DNA of 64,000 nt from NCBI RefSeq assembly GCF_001969265.1, contig NZ_CP019304.1:186001-250000 (forward strand). Reading direction: 5' to 3'. The position numbers and the translations under genes were made by a program. The notes under the pieces were generated by a model. It was given only the letters and a program-made list of their open reading frames with translations, did not search any database and had not been told where the DNA came from. This document shows, in pieces, positions 1 to 9,237 of this stretch. Numbering within the stretch: position 1 is the first letter of the stretch; each line of letters begins with the position of its first letter. Origin of the DNA: Arthrobacter sp. QXT-31. Its GTDB lineage: Bacteria > Actinomycetota > Actinomycetes > Actinomycetales > Micrococcaceae.

Positions 1-1133
1 TCCGCGGCCAGTGCCCGGATGGCCCGTCGGATCAGGTCAACGGTGATGTCCTCGCCGGGGCAGCGGTGCCCGGTCCCGGGGTCGCCGGCACCCTGGGGAA
101 CCAGGGTGTGGGGGTCCGGCTGCCAAGCGCGGAACCGTGCAGGGTCAAAGCTCTCCGGGTCCTTCCAGATCCGGCCGTCGTGGTTCGTGCCGTACAGATC
201 AAGCAGGGCCCATTGCCCGGCTTTGAACGTGTGCCCCTTCCATTCCAGCGCTTCCCGAGCTGTGCCGCCGACGAAGGGGAAGAACGGATAGTACCGGCGG
301 ACTTCCTGGGCGAAGCAGTCCACGTCCGCGTCCTGGCCCGTGTGCAGGAACTCTTTCCATTCCGGGTGCTGCTGCAGTGCCACGGCTGCAAAAACCATGA
401 AGCGGCTGACCGCCACGATGGGCCGGAGCAAGTTGAGAAGTTCCACCGCCGCGATCTCAGCCGCCAGGGCGTTGCCGTGTTCGTCGGTGTGAAATGCGAT
501 CGCCGCGGCCGGAGTGTCCCCGGCCGCGTCCGGGCCGCTCCCGCGGAGGGTGCTGATGCAGTCGGCGGCCCATTTTTCGGTGGACCGGCGGCGCCACCGC
601 GCATACCAGTTCGCCGGCCCGACCGCGCCGGCCTTTTCGATCATCAGGCTCAGTTCCCGGGCGCGGCGGCCCACGGTCGCCTGGTCTGCCGGCACTCCGG
701 CCCACTGGCAGGCGGCTGCCGTGAGGATCCGGGACAGCTCCTCGTGGAGTACCACTTCGCCCGCGCCCCGCCACCGCTCCGCCGCGGATCCCCATTCGGT
801 GTCGAAAGCGTGGCCGAGACGTTCCACCGATTCCTTGTTCATCAGTTCACGAAACAGCTGTTTCCGGTGCCGGTGGGCAGACCCTTCGAGGGACTGCACG
901 CTCCCGGCGTCCTGCAGAAGGTGCTGGGCCGAGCGGGGCATGGCCCCCTTGCGGCCGAACCGGCCACCGCCGTAGAAGAACTCCGCCGCCTCCGCGCCGC
1001 GGAGGCAGACAACCGGGCGCAGCATCAGCGTTGTGCGGAACAGATCCGTGTCGAACCGGTCGCACCGGCTCGAAATGAACGTGTACCCCTCACGCAGAAG
1101 AGCAAGGGAACTCTCAGGCAACTGCACCGTCAT
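1..1133 (-). CDS. CYP152-type cytochrome P450 (fatty-acid peroxygenase family), cut by window start
   Basis: The frame is open from an ATG at 1133 to base 1, giving 377 codons of a family usually about 415 long; the C-terminal end lies outside the window. The haem loop reads GTGHRCPGEDIT with Cys at codon 358. An Arg-Pro pair (LLNLLRPIVAV) stands where ordinary P450s have the acid-alcohol pair. In CYP152 enzymes this pair lets hydrogen peroxide drive hydroxylation or decarboxylation of fatty acids without redox partners. The family call is strong; the product (alpha- or beta-hydroxy acid, or alkene) cannot be read from sequence. It lies 130 bp downstream of, and in the same direction as, the TlpA-like gene, but nothing links them functionally. 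The long opposite-strand open frame here is an artefact of GC-rich codons. Confidence 0.88.
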   Translation of the reverse strand, partial: MTVQLPESSLALLREGYTFISSRCDRFDTDLFRTTLMLRPVVCLRGAEAAEFFYGGGRFGRKGAMPRSAQHLLQDAGSVQSLEGSAHRHRKQLFRELMNKESVERLGHAFDTEWGSAAERWRGAGEVVLHEELSRILTAAACQWAGVPADQATVGRRARELSLMIEKAGAVGPANWYARWRRRSTEKWAADCISTLRGSGPDAAGDTPAAAIAFHTDEHGNALAAEIAAVELLNLLRPIVAVSRFMVFAAVALQQHPEWKEFLHTGQDADVDCFAQEVRRYYPFFPFVGGTAREALEWKGHTFKAGQWALLDLYGTNHDGRIWKDPESFDPARFRAWQPDPHTLVPQGAGDPGTGHRCPGEDITVDLIRRAIRALAA

Positions 1134-1263
1134 GCTGGACCAGCCTTCTCTCGTGCCGCCCCGGCATGGCCGGCGTCAGAGGTGCGCAGGCGGCCCGGGC
1201 CCTTCGGGAACCCCAGCGTACCTCCCCGGCCGGGACGCCAGGCCGGGAGCGCCATAGCTTTTC

Positions 1264-1875
1264 CTAGACCTCAAGTGTGGAAGTGATCAGGGCTTTCAGG
1301 GTGCTCTTGTCCAGTCCACCCAGGATTCTTGCCGCGACACGGCCTTCTTTGTCCAGCACGAGGGTCGTCGGGACCGCCTGGGGCGGAACGAAGCGGGTCA
1401 TGGCCAGCAGCACCTTCCCGTCCTTGTCCTGCACGCTCGGATACGTCACGCCGAAGGTCCGCTCAAAGGCCTCCGCCGTCGGCTTTTCATCCCGGACGTT
1501 GATCCCGTAGAACAAGACTCCCTGTGGAGCGAACTCCTGGTACAGCGATTCCAGGTGCGGGGCCTCCACCCGGCACGGGGCGCAGGCTGCGTACCAGAAA
1601 TTCAGGACCGTGACCGCGCCGGACCAGTCACTGGAGCTGACGGGCGTGCCGTCATAAAGGTTCGCGTTCAAGGCCACCGGAGCGCCGCGCGTCTCCTCGG
1701 CGTATTCCTGCACCGATCCGTCACCGGCAATGTAGTTCTTGTTATCCCCTGCCGCCGCCTGCTGGGCGAGGGGGTCGGGTCCGGCGCAGGCGGCCAGGCC
1801 AAGGGAGGCCACAGCCGCCAGACCGGTAAAGATGCTGCGCCGGGTCAGTCTGCCGCCGCCGGATGGAGTGTTCAT
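1264..1875 (-). CDS. TlpA-type thioredoxin-fold lipoprotein, copy 1
   Basis: A 203-residue secreted lipoprotein. The start at 1875 is chosen because GAGGAAG precedes it and because it gives a normal leader: RR, a hydrophobic stretch and the lipobox LGLAAC. The redox motif is WYAACAPC, followed by a redoxin/TlpA fold with a cis-Pro segment (PQAVPTT). TlpA/ResA proteins reduce apocytochrome c disulfides or related envelope thiols outside the membrane. It diverges from resB copy 1, which fits a cytochrome c maturation role. Mature protein and active site closely resemble the copy at 56156, sharing the LAQQAAAGDNKNY block. The electron donor would be a CcdA protein; none is adjacent here. Confidence 0.9.
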   Translation of the reverse strand: MNTPSGGGRLTRRSIFTGLAAVASLGLAACAGPDPLAQQAAAGDNKNYIAGDGSVQEYAEETRGAPVALNANLYDGTPVSSSDWSGAVTVLNFWYAACAPCRVEAPHLESLYQEFAPQGVLFYGINVRDEKPTAEAFERTFGVTYPSVQDKDGKVLLAMTRFVPPQAVPTTLVLDKEGRVAARILGGLDKSTLKALITSTLEV

Positions 1876-2017
1876 CAAATAGCTTCCTCGTATGACGTGG
1901 AGGGGTGGTCCGGGACGCCGCGCACCTGTCCTTCGGGCTGCGGGAACCGCCCCTGCCCGGGGTGCCTTTTTCACGCCACACCCAGGCTCAGCTTTCAACC
2001 GGAATCGGTTCAATCGT

Positions 2018-2034
2018 GTCTAGGCGATATTATC
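2018..2034. promoter_or_regulatory. Decayed copy of the BlaI-type dyad between tlpA1 and resB1
   Basis: The + strand reads GTCTAGGCGATATTATC. The core CTAGGCGATAT is identical to the reverse complement of the operator before tlpA2 (56064-56080), but the outer arm bases are lost and only about 6 of 12 arm positions fit TACTAT-N5-ATAGTA. The placement in a TlpA/ResB intergenic gap also matches. I infer a common ancestor and loss of repressor binding in this copy. Confidence 0.5.
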
Positions 2035-2145
2035 AGGAAGGGGGGTGGCGAAGCGCCGGCCACCCACTTGTACTAATTCTACGTAAGGTAGAACTGCGGG
2101 GTCGCAGGCCTCACCCGCTCTTGACACCCCGACTGGAAGGCAGCG

Positions 2146-3798
2146 ATGTCCCTACCTGACGCCCCGGACGCTCCGACAGCGCCGGTCCCCCCGCCGCTGG
2201 GTCCCGCCGGGATGCTGCGCTGGGCGTGGACCCAGCTGACCAGCATGCGGACGGCGCTTTTTCTGCTGCTTTTGCTGGCCGTGGTCGCGGTGCCGGGCTC
2301 TTTGTTCCCGCAGCGCCCGGCGAACCCTGCCGTGGTGACCCAGTACATCAAGGACCGCCCGGAGTACGGAAAGATCCTTGACTCGCTCCAGCTCTTCGAT
2401 GTCTATTCCTCGGCGTGGTTCTCCGCGATTTACATCCTGTTGTTCATCTCCCTCATCGGCTGCGTGATCCCCAGGGCCCGGGCACACTGGAAAGCCCTGC
2501 GTTCAGCCCCGCCGCGGACCCCCCGGAGGCTGTCCCGCCTGCCCGAATACGGCACGCTCGCGCTGCCGGCGGACGCCGCTGTCGGCCCGGGCGACGCCGT
2601 CCGGGACGCAGCCGCAGTACTGAAGAAACGCGGCTACCGGGTCGACATCCGCGACGCCGGCGCCGCGATGCCCTCCCTCGGAGCCGAACGGGGGCTGCTG
2701 CGGGAAGTCGGCAACCTCCTCTTCCACACCGCCCTGATCGGCGTGCTGGTTTCCGTCGCGGTCGGAGGGTTGTTCGGCTACCGGGGCCAAAAGATCATCA
2801 TCGAAGGCGACACCTTCGTCAACACCCTCGTCGGCTACGACAACTTCACCCCCGGCACCAACTTCCAGTCCGCCTGGCTGGACCCGTTCGCCGTCACCCT
2901 GGACAAGTTTGAAGTCCGTTTTGACCGCGAATCCACCCGGCAGTTCGGCCAGCCCATCGATTTCAAAGCCTCTCTGACGACCCGGAACAGCCCGGACGCG
3001 GCCCCGCAACAGCAGGTCCTGAAAGTCAACGAACCGGTCTACTTCGGCGGAACCGGCATCTTCCTCGTCGGCAACGGCTACGCACCCATCGTCACCGTCA
3101 AAGACGGGGACGGGAACACCGCGTTCAGCGGCCCTGTCGTATCCGTCCCCAACGACGCCGTGTACACCTCCACCATTGTCCTCAAGGTCCCGGACGCCTC
3201 GCCCTCCCAGCTGGGTTTCGTCGGGTTCTTCCTGCCCTCGGCCATCAAGAACCAGGATGGTGTGTCCTACAGCTTCGACCCGGACCCGCTGAACCCGCAA
3301 CTGAACCTGAACTCCTACTACGGTGATCTCGGGCTCGATACAGGCAAACCCCAGAACGTCTACAACCTGGACGTAAAGACCCTCACCCAGCTCAACGGCC
3401 GGGATCTGCCGGCCGGCGGGATTGTCCTGGACGCCGGGCAGAGCTACACCCTCCCGGAGGGTAAAGGCTCCATCAGCTTCGACGGGCTCAAACGCTACAT
3501 CGGGGTGGACATCCGCACAGTCCCCGGCCAGGACGGGGTCCTGATCTTCTCACTGATCGCCGTCGCCGGGCTGATCGTGTCCCTGTACGTGAACCGCCGC
3601 CGCGTCTGGCTCCGCGCCGGCGCCCACGAGGACGGCCGAACCATGATCGAATACGGGCTGCTGGCCCGCGGCGAAGACCACCGGCTCGCACCCGAAGCCG
3701 CCGCCATCCGCGCCCGGCTCATGGCCCGCTGGAACCTCGCCGAGCCCCACGCGACCGACGCCGTCAACGCCCCTGCCCGCTCACCGAAGGAGCACTAA
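2146..3798 (+). CDS. resB: Cytochrome c biogenesis protein ResB, copy 1
   Basis: A 550-residue ResB/Ccs1 protein of the System II haem-ligation complex. It has a short N-terminal cytoplasmic part, membrane segments near residues 27-47 and 88-106, another near 190-212 followed by a large extracytoplasmic domain, and a last segment near 466-486 before a cytoplasmic tail. ResB and CcsB together carry haem across the membrane and attach it to CxxCH apocytochromes. The ATG at 2146 follows GGAAGGCAGCG. Its stop overlaps the ATG of ccsB (TAATG), so the two are translationally coupled. It is very similar over most of its length to the ResB at 57099. Confidence 0.93.
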   Translation: MSLPDAPDAPTAPVPPPLGPAGMLRWAWTQLTSMRTALFLLLLLAVVAVPGSLFPQRPANPAVVTQYIKDRPEYGKILDSLQLFDVYSSAWFSAIYILLFISLIGCVIPRARAHWKALRSAPPRTPRRLSRLPEYGTLALPADAAVGPGDAVRDAAAVLKKRGYRVDIRDAGAAMPSLGAERGLLREVGNLLFHTALIGVLVSVAVGGLFGYRGQKIIIEGDTFVNTLVGYDNFTPGTNFQSAWLDPFAVTLDKFEVRFDRESTRQFGQPIDFKASLTTRNSPDAAPQQQVLKVNEPVYFGGTGIFLVGNGYAPIVTVKDGDGNTAFSGPVVSVPNDAVYTSTIVLKVPDASPSQLGFVGFFLPSAIKNQDGVSYSFDPDPLNPQLNLNSYYGDLGLDTGKPQNVYNLDVKTLTQLNGRDLPAGGIVLDAGQSYTLPEGKGSISFDGLKRYIGVDIRTVPGQDGVLIFSLIAVAGLIVSLYVNRRRVWLRAGAHEDGRTMIEYGLLARGEDHRLAPEAAAIRARLMARWNLAEPHATDAVNAPARSPKEH

Positions 3799-4898
3799 TG
3801 CCGGACATCAACGAAACCATGGGCCAATACAGCGAGCTGTTCATGCTCCTGGCCGCAGGCACCTACACCGTGGCGTTCATCGCCTTCGCCTGGGACCTGG
3901 CCCGCAGCAGCAAGGTCCTGCGCGCGGTGGATCTCAAAGCCGCAGAGGCGGCCCCCGCACGTGCCGGCGTTCCGGTCAGCGCCGGAATCAGCGCCGCCGC
4001 TTCCGTTGACCGCCTGGCCTCCCACGTCGGCGGCCCGGCCGGCATAGCCGAACGCCCGAGCTCAACCGCCCGCCGAACAGGAACGGATGCGGCCGGCGCA
4101 GGCCAAACTGCCGAACCCGGCATGCGCTACGCCCCGGAACGGCGCGTCCCGGCCCGGGTGGCGGTGGCCCTCACGATACTCGGCGCCCTGATCCACGGCG
4201 CCGGCGTGGTCACCCGCGCGTTCGGCGCGGGCCGGGTGCCATGGGGCAACATGTACGAGTTCCTCACCACCGGCGCCTTCGTCGCCGTGGCGGTATTCCT
4301 GCTCGCGCTGATCCGGCGCGACCTGCGCTTCCTGGGCACCTTCGTGATCGGTCTGGCCATCATCATGCAGGTGGCCGCCTCGATCGCCTACTGGACGCCC
4401 GTGGGGCACCTCGTTCCGGCGCTGCAGAGCTACTGGCTGATCATCCACGTCTCCATCGCCGTGCTCTCCTCGGCACTGTTCACCCTGACCTTCGCGATGT
4501 CCGCCCTGCAGCTCGTCCAGTCCCACCGCCAGAAAACCGTAGCTGCCGGAGGCCCCGACAGGCTCGGGTTCATGCGTCTCGTTCCCTCGGCGCTCAGCCT
4601 GGAGAACCTGTCCTACCGCATCAACGCGCTCGGTTTCATCGGCTGGACCTTCACCCTGATGTTCGGTGCCATCTGGGCCGAAAAGGCCTGGGGCCGCTTC
4701 TGGGGCTGGGACACCAAGGAAGTCTGGACCTTCGTCATCTGGGTGGTCTACGCCGGCTACCTCCACGCCCGCGCCACCCGCGGCTGGACCGGAACCCGCG
4801 CCGCCTGGCTGTCCATCGTCGGCTACCTGTGCGTGGTGTTCAACTTCACCATCGTGAACCAGTTCTTCAACGGCCTGCACTCCTACTCCGGCCTGTGA
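3798..4898 (+). CDS. ccsB: Cytochrome c biogenesis protein CcsB/ResC, copy 1
   Basis: A 366-residue multispanning member of the haem-handling protein superfamily. The tryptophan-rich WWD signature is visible as WGRFWGWDTKEVW around residue 297, with conserved histidines in neighbouring helices (for example LIIHVS). It is the haem transporter/ligase partner of ResB. An unusual Ala/Gly-rich, poorly conserved linker occupies roughly residues 50-110 between the first membrane segment and the rest; the second copy has a different linker at the same place. The gene begins one base inside the resB stop. No c-type cytochrome gene follows. Confidence 0.93.
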   Translation: MPDINETMGQYSELFMLLAAGTYTVAFIAFAWDLARSSKVLRAVDLKAAEAAPARAGVPVSAGISAAASVDRLASHVGGPAGIAERPSSTARRTGTDAAGAGQTAEPGMRYAPERRVPARVAVALTILGALIHGAGVVTRAFGAGRVPWGNMYEFLTTGAFVAVAVFLLALIRRDLRFLGTFVIGLAIIMQVAASIAYWTPVGHLVPALQSYWLIIHVSIAVLSSALFTLTFAMSALQLVQSHRQKTVAAGGPDRLGFMRLVPSALSLENLSYRINALGFIGWTFTLMFGAIWAEKAWGRFWGWDTKEVWTFVIWVVYAGYLHARATRGWTGTRAAWLSIVGYLCVVFNFTIVNQFFNGLHSYSGL

Positions 4899-5014
4899 TG
4901 TCCTCACAGCTGCCCGGGCGTACCAACCGGCCGCGGCGGGACCAGGGCATGCTGCTTTCGGCGGCCGCCGTCCTGTGGCCGCTTCCTGATACCTACTTTC
5001 AGTGAGCTCGGACC

Positions 5015-5894
5015 ATGCAATCGTTCTCCACGCAGGAGATCTTCCTGCCTTCACCAACGCTGAGCGCCGTCGCGCTCGGTCCCCTGACGATCCGCTTCTA
5101 CGCGCTCTGCATCCTCGCGGGCATCGCTGTCGGCACCTGGCTGACCGTCCGCCGTCTCAAGGCCAGGGGCGGGACCTCGTCACAGGCACTGGACATTGTG
5201 ATGTGGGCCGTCCCCTTCGGCATCGTCGGCGGCCGGCTCTACCATGTGATCACCGACAACCAGTTCTACTTCGGGCCCGGTAAGGACCCCTGGCGTGCCC
5301 TGCGGATCTGGGAAGGCGGCCTTGGCTGGGGCGCGGTCGCCCTCGGGCTGGTCGGGGCAGCTATCGGTGCCCGCCGCGCCGGAGTCCGCTTCGCCGCGTT
5401 CGCTGACGCCGCCGCTCCCGGACTGCTCCTGGCGCAGGCCCTGGGGCAGGTGGGGAAACTGGTTCAACAACGAAATCTATGGCGCACCCACGGACCTGCC
5501 ATGGAAACTGCAAACCCACACCATGGACCCAACCACAGGACAGGCTGTTACCACTCCAGAAGGGGCCCCTGAGGTCATCGGCTAATTCCAGCCGACCTTC
5601 CTCTACGAATCCCTCTGGTGCCTGACCGCGGCGGCACTGCTGATATTGCTGGACCGCAAATACACGCTCGGAGCAGGAGCGGTCTTCTCCCTCTACATTG
5701 TTTTCTACACGGCCGGCCGATTTGCCTTCGAACTGATGCGCTCCGATGAAGCGAACACGATTCTGGGTGCGCGCGTCAACACCTGGGTAGCCGGACTCGT
5801 CTTCATCGCCGGGCTGGCCCTCTTCCAAACGCTCAGATCTCGTAGCCGGTCAAAGGTGGAAATGAACGGCACCCTGCCGCACCCGGCACGCTAA
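5015..5894 (+). pseudogene. lgt: Broken lgt (prolipoprotein diacylglyceryl transferase)
   Basis: Lgt moves diacylglycerol to the lipobox cysteine of prolipoproteins. The first frame (5015 to about 5455) encodes the N-terminal half, including typical Lgt segments (PLTIRFYALCILAGI, then a Gly-rich VGGRLYHV region). At about 5455 the reading jumps by one frame to give the hallmark GNWFNNEIYG. A TAA at 5583-5585 then interrupts VIG-FQPTFLYE, where Lgt normally has Tyr. The rest stays open to 5894. One frameshift plus one nonsense change make a working product unlikely. It lies directly behind the ResB-CcsB pair, near a lipoprotein gene. Confidence 0.85.
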
Positions 5895-6154
5895 AGACCC
5901 GGAGGCCGCAATCGCTCCGCACATCATGCCAACGGAACAACCACCCGTCTGGGAAAGACCCCCTGAGGATCCGTATCAGGCATAATAACGGGACAGGACT
6001 CACATCCGGGGCCGTGTAGATGCGGGGCTTCATGGGCAAGGCACACTGGCCACCACGGCGACCTTCGGGGCTCCTGTGCTCCCCCTAGCTACGAACAACG
6101 CAGCTCCCTCCATCACGGATTCGCCCCTCAATTCGCTCCATCGGGAGGAAAACC

Positions 6155-7519
6155 ATGACCTATGACCTCGTAATCCTCGGAGGCGGCAGCGCCGGCTACG
6201 CCGCCGCGCTGCGCGGGTCGCAGCTTGGCATGACGGTGGCCCTGATTGAGGGCGACAAGCTTGGCGGGACCTGCCTGCACCGCGGATGCATCCCAACCAA
6301 GGCGCTGCTGCATTCAGCAGAAGTGGCCGACACTATCCGGGAGAGCGAAGCATTTGGCGTGGAGAGCGCCTTCGGCCGCGTCGATATGGCGGGCGTGACA
6401 AAGTTCAAGGAAGGCGTCGTCTCGCGCCTGCACAAAGGACTCCAGGGTCTCGTCGCCTCCCGCAGCATCGACCTGCTCCAGGGATGGGGAACCCTTGCCG
6501 CTGCGGACACGGTAGAAGTCAACGGCACCCGCTACCAGGGCAAAAACATTGTCCTGGCCACCGGGTCCTATTCGAAGTCCCTGCCCGGCCTGGACATCAG
6601 CGGACGGGTGATCACCTCCGAACAGGCACTCGGAATGGATTTCGTCCCCAAGAGCGCACTCATCCTCGGCGGCGGCGTGATCGGTGTGGAACTCGCCTCG
6701 GTCTGGGCTTCCTTCGGCACCGAAGTGACCATCATCGAAGCCCTTCCGCGCCTCATCGCCAACGAGGACGAATCCCTGTCCAAAGGCCTCCAGCGGGCCT
6801 TCACCAAACGCGGCATCAAGTTCCTCACGAACACCATGTTCGCGGGCGTCTCCCAGAACGATGAGGGCGTTTCCGTCACCACAAAGGACGGCAAGACCCT
6901 GGAGGCCGACGTGCTGCTCGTGGCCGTGGGCCGCGGCCCCGTCACAGCGAACCTCGGCTACGAAGAAGCCGGCATTCCTACAGAGCGCGGCTTCGTGCCC
7001 ACCAATGAACGGCTGCACACCGGCATCGGCAACGTATACGCCGTCGGCGACATCGTGCCCGGACTTCAGCTTGCCCACCGGGGTTTCCAGCACGGGATCT
7101 TCGTCGCTGAAGAAATCGCCGGCCTCAATCCGGCGTCCATCATCGAATCGAACATCCCGCGCGTTACCTACTCCGAGCCCCAGGCCGGCTCTGTCGGCCT
7201 CACCGAGGCCCAGGCGAAGGAACAGTTCGGCGCCGACGGCATCGAGACGGTCGAGTACAATCTCGGCGGGAACGCCAAAAGCCAGATGCTGCAGACCGCG
7301 GGCTTCATCAAACTCATCCGCCAAAAGGGCCCGATCATCGGCGTACATATGCTCGGCGCACGGGTCAGCGAGCTCATCGGCGAAGGCCAGCTGATGGTCA
7401 ACTGGGAAGCCTATCCCGAGGACGTCGCCAGCCTCGTCCACGCCCACCCCACCCAGAACGACGCCATCGGCGAAGCCGCCCTCGCCCTGGCCGGAAAACC
7501 CCTGCACGCCCACGGCTGA
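6155..7519 (+). CDS. lpdA: Dihydrolipoyl dehydrogenase (E3-type flavoprotein)
   Basis: A 454-residue FAD/NAD pyridine nucleotide-disulfide oxidoreductase. The N-terminal GGGSAG FAD fold is at residues 9-14, the redox-active pair is Cys40/Cys45 in CLHRGCIPTK, the second nucleotide fold is LILGGGVIGVE near residue 167, and the interface catalytic HPTQ-NDAIGE lies near the C terminus. The enzyme reoxidises dihydrolipoamide in 2-oxoacid dehydrogenase complexes. No E1 or E2 gene is present, so it may be an extra E3 or serve another thiol substrate. The start follows GGGAGG at good spacing. A fragment of a second, related gene lies near 10.8-10.9 kb. Confidence 0.93.
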   Translation: MTYDLVILGGGSAGYAAALRGSQLGMTVALIEGDKLGGTCLHRGCIPTKALLHSAEVADTIRESEAFGVESAFGRVDMAGVTKFKEGVVSRLHKGLQGLVASRSIDLLQGWGTLAAADTVEVNGTRYQGKNIVLATGSYSKSLPGLDISGRVITSEQALGMDFVPKSALILGGGVIGVELASVWASFGTEVTIIEALPRLIANEDESLSKGLQRAFTKRGIKFLTNTMFAGVSQNDEGVSVTTKDGKTLEADVLLVAVGRGPVTANLGYEEAGIPTERGFVPTNERLHTGIGNVYAVGDIVPGLQLAHRGFQHGIFVAEEIAGLNPASIIESNIPRVTYSEPQAGSVGLTEAQAKEQFGADGIETVEYNLGGNAKSQMLQTAGFIKLIRQKGPIIGVHMLGARVSELIGEGQLMVNWEAYPEDVASLVHAHPTQNDAIGEAALALAGKPLHAHG

Positions 7520-7521
7520 CC

Positions 7522-7540
7522 CGCCCAGCCTGGCTGGGCG
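7522..7540 (+). terminator. Hairpin after lpdA
   Basis: CGCCCAGCC and GGCTGGGCG flank a single T just after the lpdA stop. The stem is strong but there is no clear T run, so it may be a terminator of the GC-rich actinobacterial type. It also lies between convergent genes. Confidence 0.5.
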
Positions 7541-7587
7541 TTCAGGCTGGCTTATAGATAGCGGAGCCCTTGGAACTGGCGCTTGTG

Positions 7588-8583
7588 TTAGGCGCGCTGC
7601 CGGGTGGGTTCCTTGGGCACAACCAGGGGAAGGAACCGGACGTAGAGGACCATGCCGATTAGTTCGACAAGAGTTTGGGTGACGACGACCAGCGCGGCCA
7701 AGGCCAGCGGCCCGGGAAGCGCCAGCGCCAGGGGCAGCACAACCAGCGAATTTCGGGTCGCGCCACTGAAGACGACGGCGCGGGTGGACGCAGGATCGAG
7801 ACGGGCGCCCTTGGCCGCCAACACTCCCAGCGGAACCATCACAACCAGGAACGCCGCATAGATCGGAACCACCACAAGCAGCGAGCCGAGTTCCGTGGCG
7901 ATTCCGGTGATCTGCGAGCCGACAACCACGGCCAGTGTGACCATCATGAGGGGAACCATCAAAGCCTGCATGACCGCCATGACCGCCCGACCCAGGCTTA
8001 CCCGGCGGGCAAGCGCCTGAGTCACCGCCGCTGCGGCCAAAGGCGCGATGATCAGAACGATCAGGGCCTCGACAAACGGTGCTGGGTCAATGGCCGAAGC
8101 CACGTCGGGGCCGGTGAAGACCCACAGAAACACCGGTAGCAGGAGCATCTGAACGAGCATCAGTACCGGAGCAGCGGCCAGAAGCCGGTCACTGGCACCT
8201 CCGGCCAAACCCGTGAAGACAATAACGTAATCGATGCACGGCGTCAGGAGTACGAGCATGACCCCGACCACCAGCGCCAGATCTCCGGCGACAAACCGAG
8301 TCAGGCCAAACACCACAGCGGGAACGACGACGAAGTTCAGGGCCAGAACTGTCATCAAAAACCGCAGATCCCTGACTGCCGCACCCGTGGACGCAAAGGG
8401 AATCCCGAGAAAAGTCGCGTAGAGCAACAGGCCGAGGACGGGGTAAATCGAATGCTTCAGCGCCCCCACCGATCCGGGGGCAAGAAAGCCGATGGCAATG
8501 CCTGCGACGATGGCCAAAAGGTACAGGCCGATCTGATGACGCTCCATCCGCGCGAGGAGGTTCCGGGTATTCACCGAACCCAT
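7588..8583 (-). CDS. ACR3/BASS-family transporter, probable arsenite-type efflux protein
   Basis: About 330 residues with roughly ten hydrophobic segments, in the bile acid:sodium symporter/ACR3 superfamily. The segment LTPCIDYVIVF matches the conserved cysteine-bearing helix of ACR3 arsenite pumps. Actinobacterial members are usually annotated as arsenic resistance proteins. No arsR, arsC or thioredoxin-reductase arsenic operon is beside it, so the substrate is uncertain. The start may instead be the internal Met twelve residues on (MERHQIGL). Confidence 0.75.
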   Translation of the reverse strand: MGSVNTRNLLARMERHQIGLYLLAIVAGIAIGFLAPGSVGALKHSIYPVLGLLLYATFLGIPFASTGAAVRDLRFLMTVLALNFVVVPAVVFGLTRFVAGDLALVVGVMLVLLTPCIDYVIVFTGLAGGASDRLLAAAPVLMLVQMLLLPVFLWVFTGPDVASAIDPAPFVEALIVLIIAPLAAAAVTQALARRVSLGRAVMAVMQALMVPLMMVTLAVVVGSQITGIATELGSLLVVVPIYAAFLVVMVPLGVLAAKGARLDPASTRAVVFSGATRNSLVVLPLALALPGPLALAALVVVTQTLVELIGMVLYVRFLPLVVPKEPTRQRA

Positions 8584-8908
8584 GCTAGGTGACGTGATCC
8601 TAGAACCAGATTTCCTACAAAAGGCGTCTGAGTTATCTCTTCTCCCCGGACGTGCGGACGGTCTTCTTCGTGGGCATGGAAGTTAGCAACGGCTCTTGGC
8701 GGTTGCTGAATGAAGGCAGCGCCGCGCTGATCAAGTCAACGACCAGCGCTGCTGCTCCCCAGCCGCGGCGAAATCCGGCAAAACGAATTGCATTGCCCGC
8801 GCCAATGTCGGCAGCTGGTGCACGGTCACGTTGCGGAGGGAAGATCGGCGCTAGAACCAGAAGCAGACTGAGGGCGCACAACGCATTTACCTGCTGAAAT
8901 ACTGGATT
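8584..8908. other. Gap with no confident gene
   Basis: The minus strand has an open stretch with one hydrophobic segment ending at 8633, but it has no ribosome-binding site and runs into the coding region of the next gene. I see no repeat or RNA gene here. Confidence 0.4.
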
Positions 8909-9223
8909 ATGGACTACGAACTCCGGATCATCCCCGAATGCCCCAACAGCGCATTGGCCCTCAGCCTGTTCCACCATGCCTTGGCAGCGGAAAACTTGGA
9001 CGGAGACATTCGCGTTGTTGAACTGGACAGCGAGGAACAAGCCGAGATGTTGCACTTCCACGGCTCACCCTCATTTATCGTGGACGGCCGTGACCTGTTC
9101 CCCTCAACAGCATCTCCAGCCCTGACGTGCAGGGTCTATGAAGGCGTTGACGGCTTGGCTGGGTTGCCGCAGCTTGTGGATGTTCAAGCTGCACTGCGTT
9201 TGGGGCCTAGCAGCCGGAACTAA
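8909..9223 (+). CDS. Small thioredoxin-fold protein
   Basis: A 104-residue protein with a thioredoxin-like layout: a beta strand ending at Cys11 (RIIPECPNS), and the cis-Pro element FHGSPSFIVDGRDLF. Only one cysteine is at the usual active-site position; a second is near the end (ALTCRVY). It resembles small thioredoxin-like proteins found beside metal or mercury genes in actinobacteria. The function is not established. There is no clear ribosome-binding site, so translation may be leaderless. Confidence 0.65.
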   Translation: MDYELRIIPECPNSALALSLFHHALAAENLDGDIRVVELDSEEQAEMLHFHGSPSFIVDGRDLFPSTASPALTCRVYEGVDGLAGLPQLVDVQAALRLGPSSRN

Positions 9224-9237
9224 GCGGAAGGCGTGAC

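Noticed and set aside
66..1286. A 406-codon plus-strand open frame
   Set aside because: It lies opposite the P450 gene, has no protein family features and owes its length to GC-rich third positions of the true minus-strand gene.
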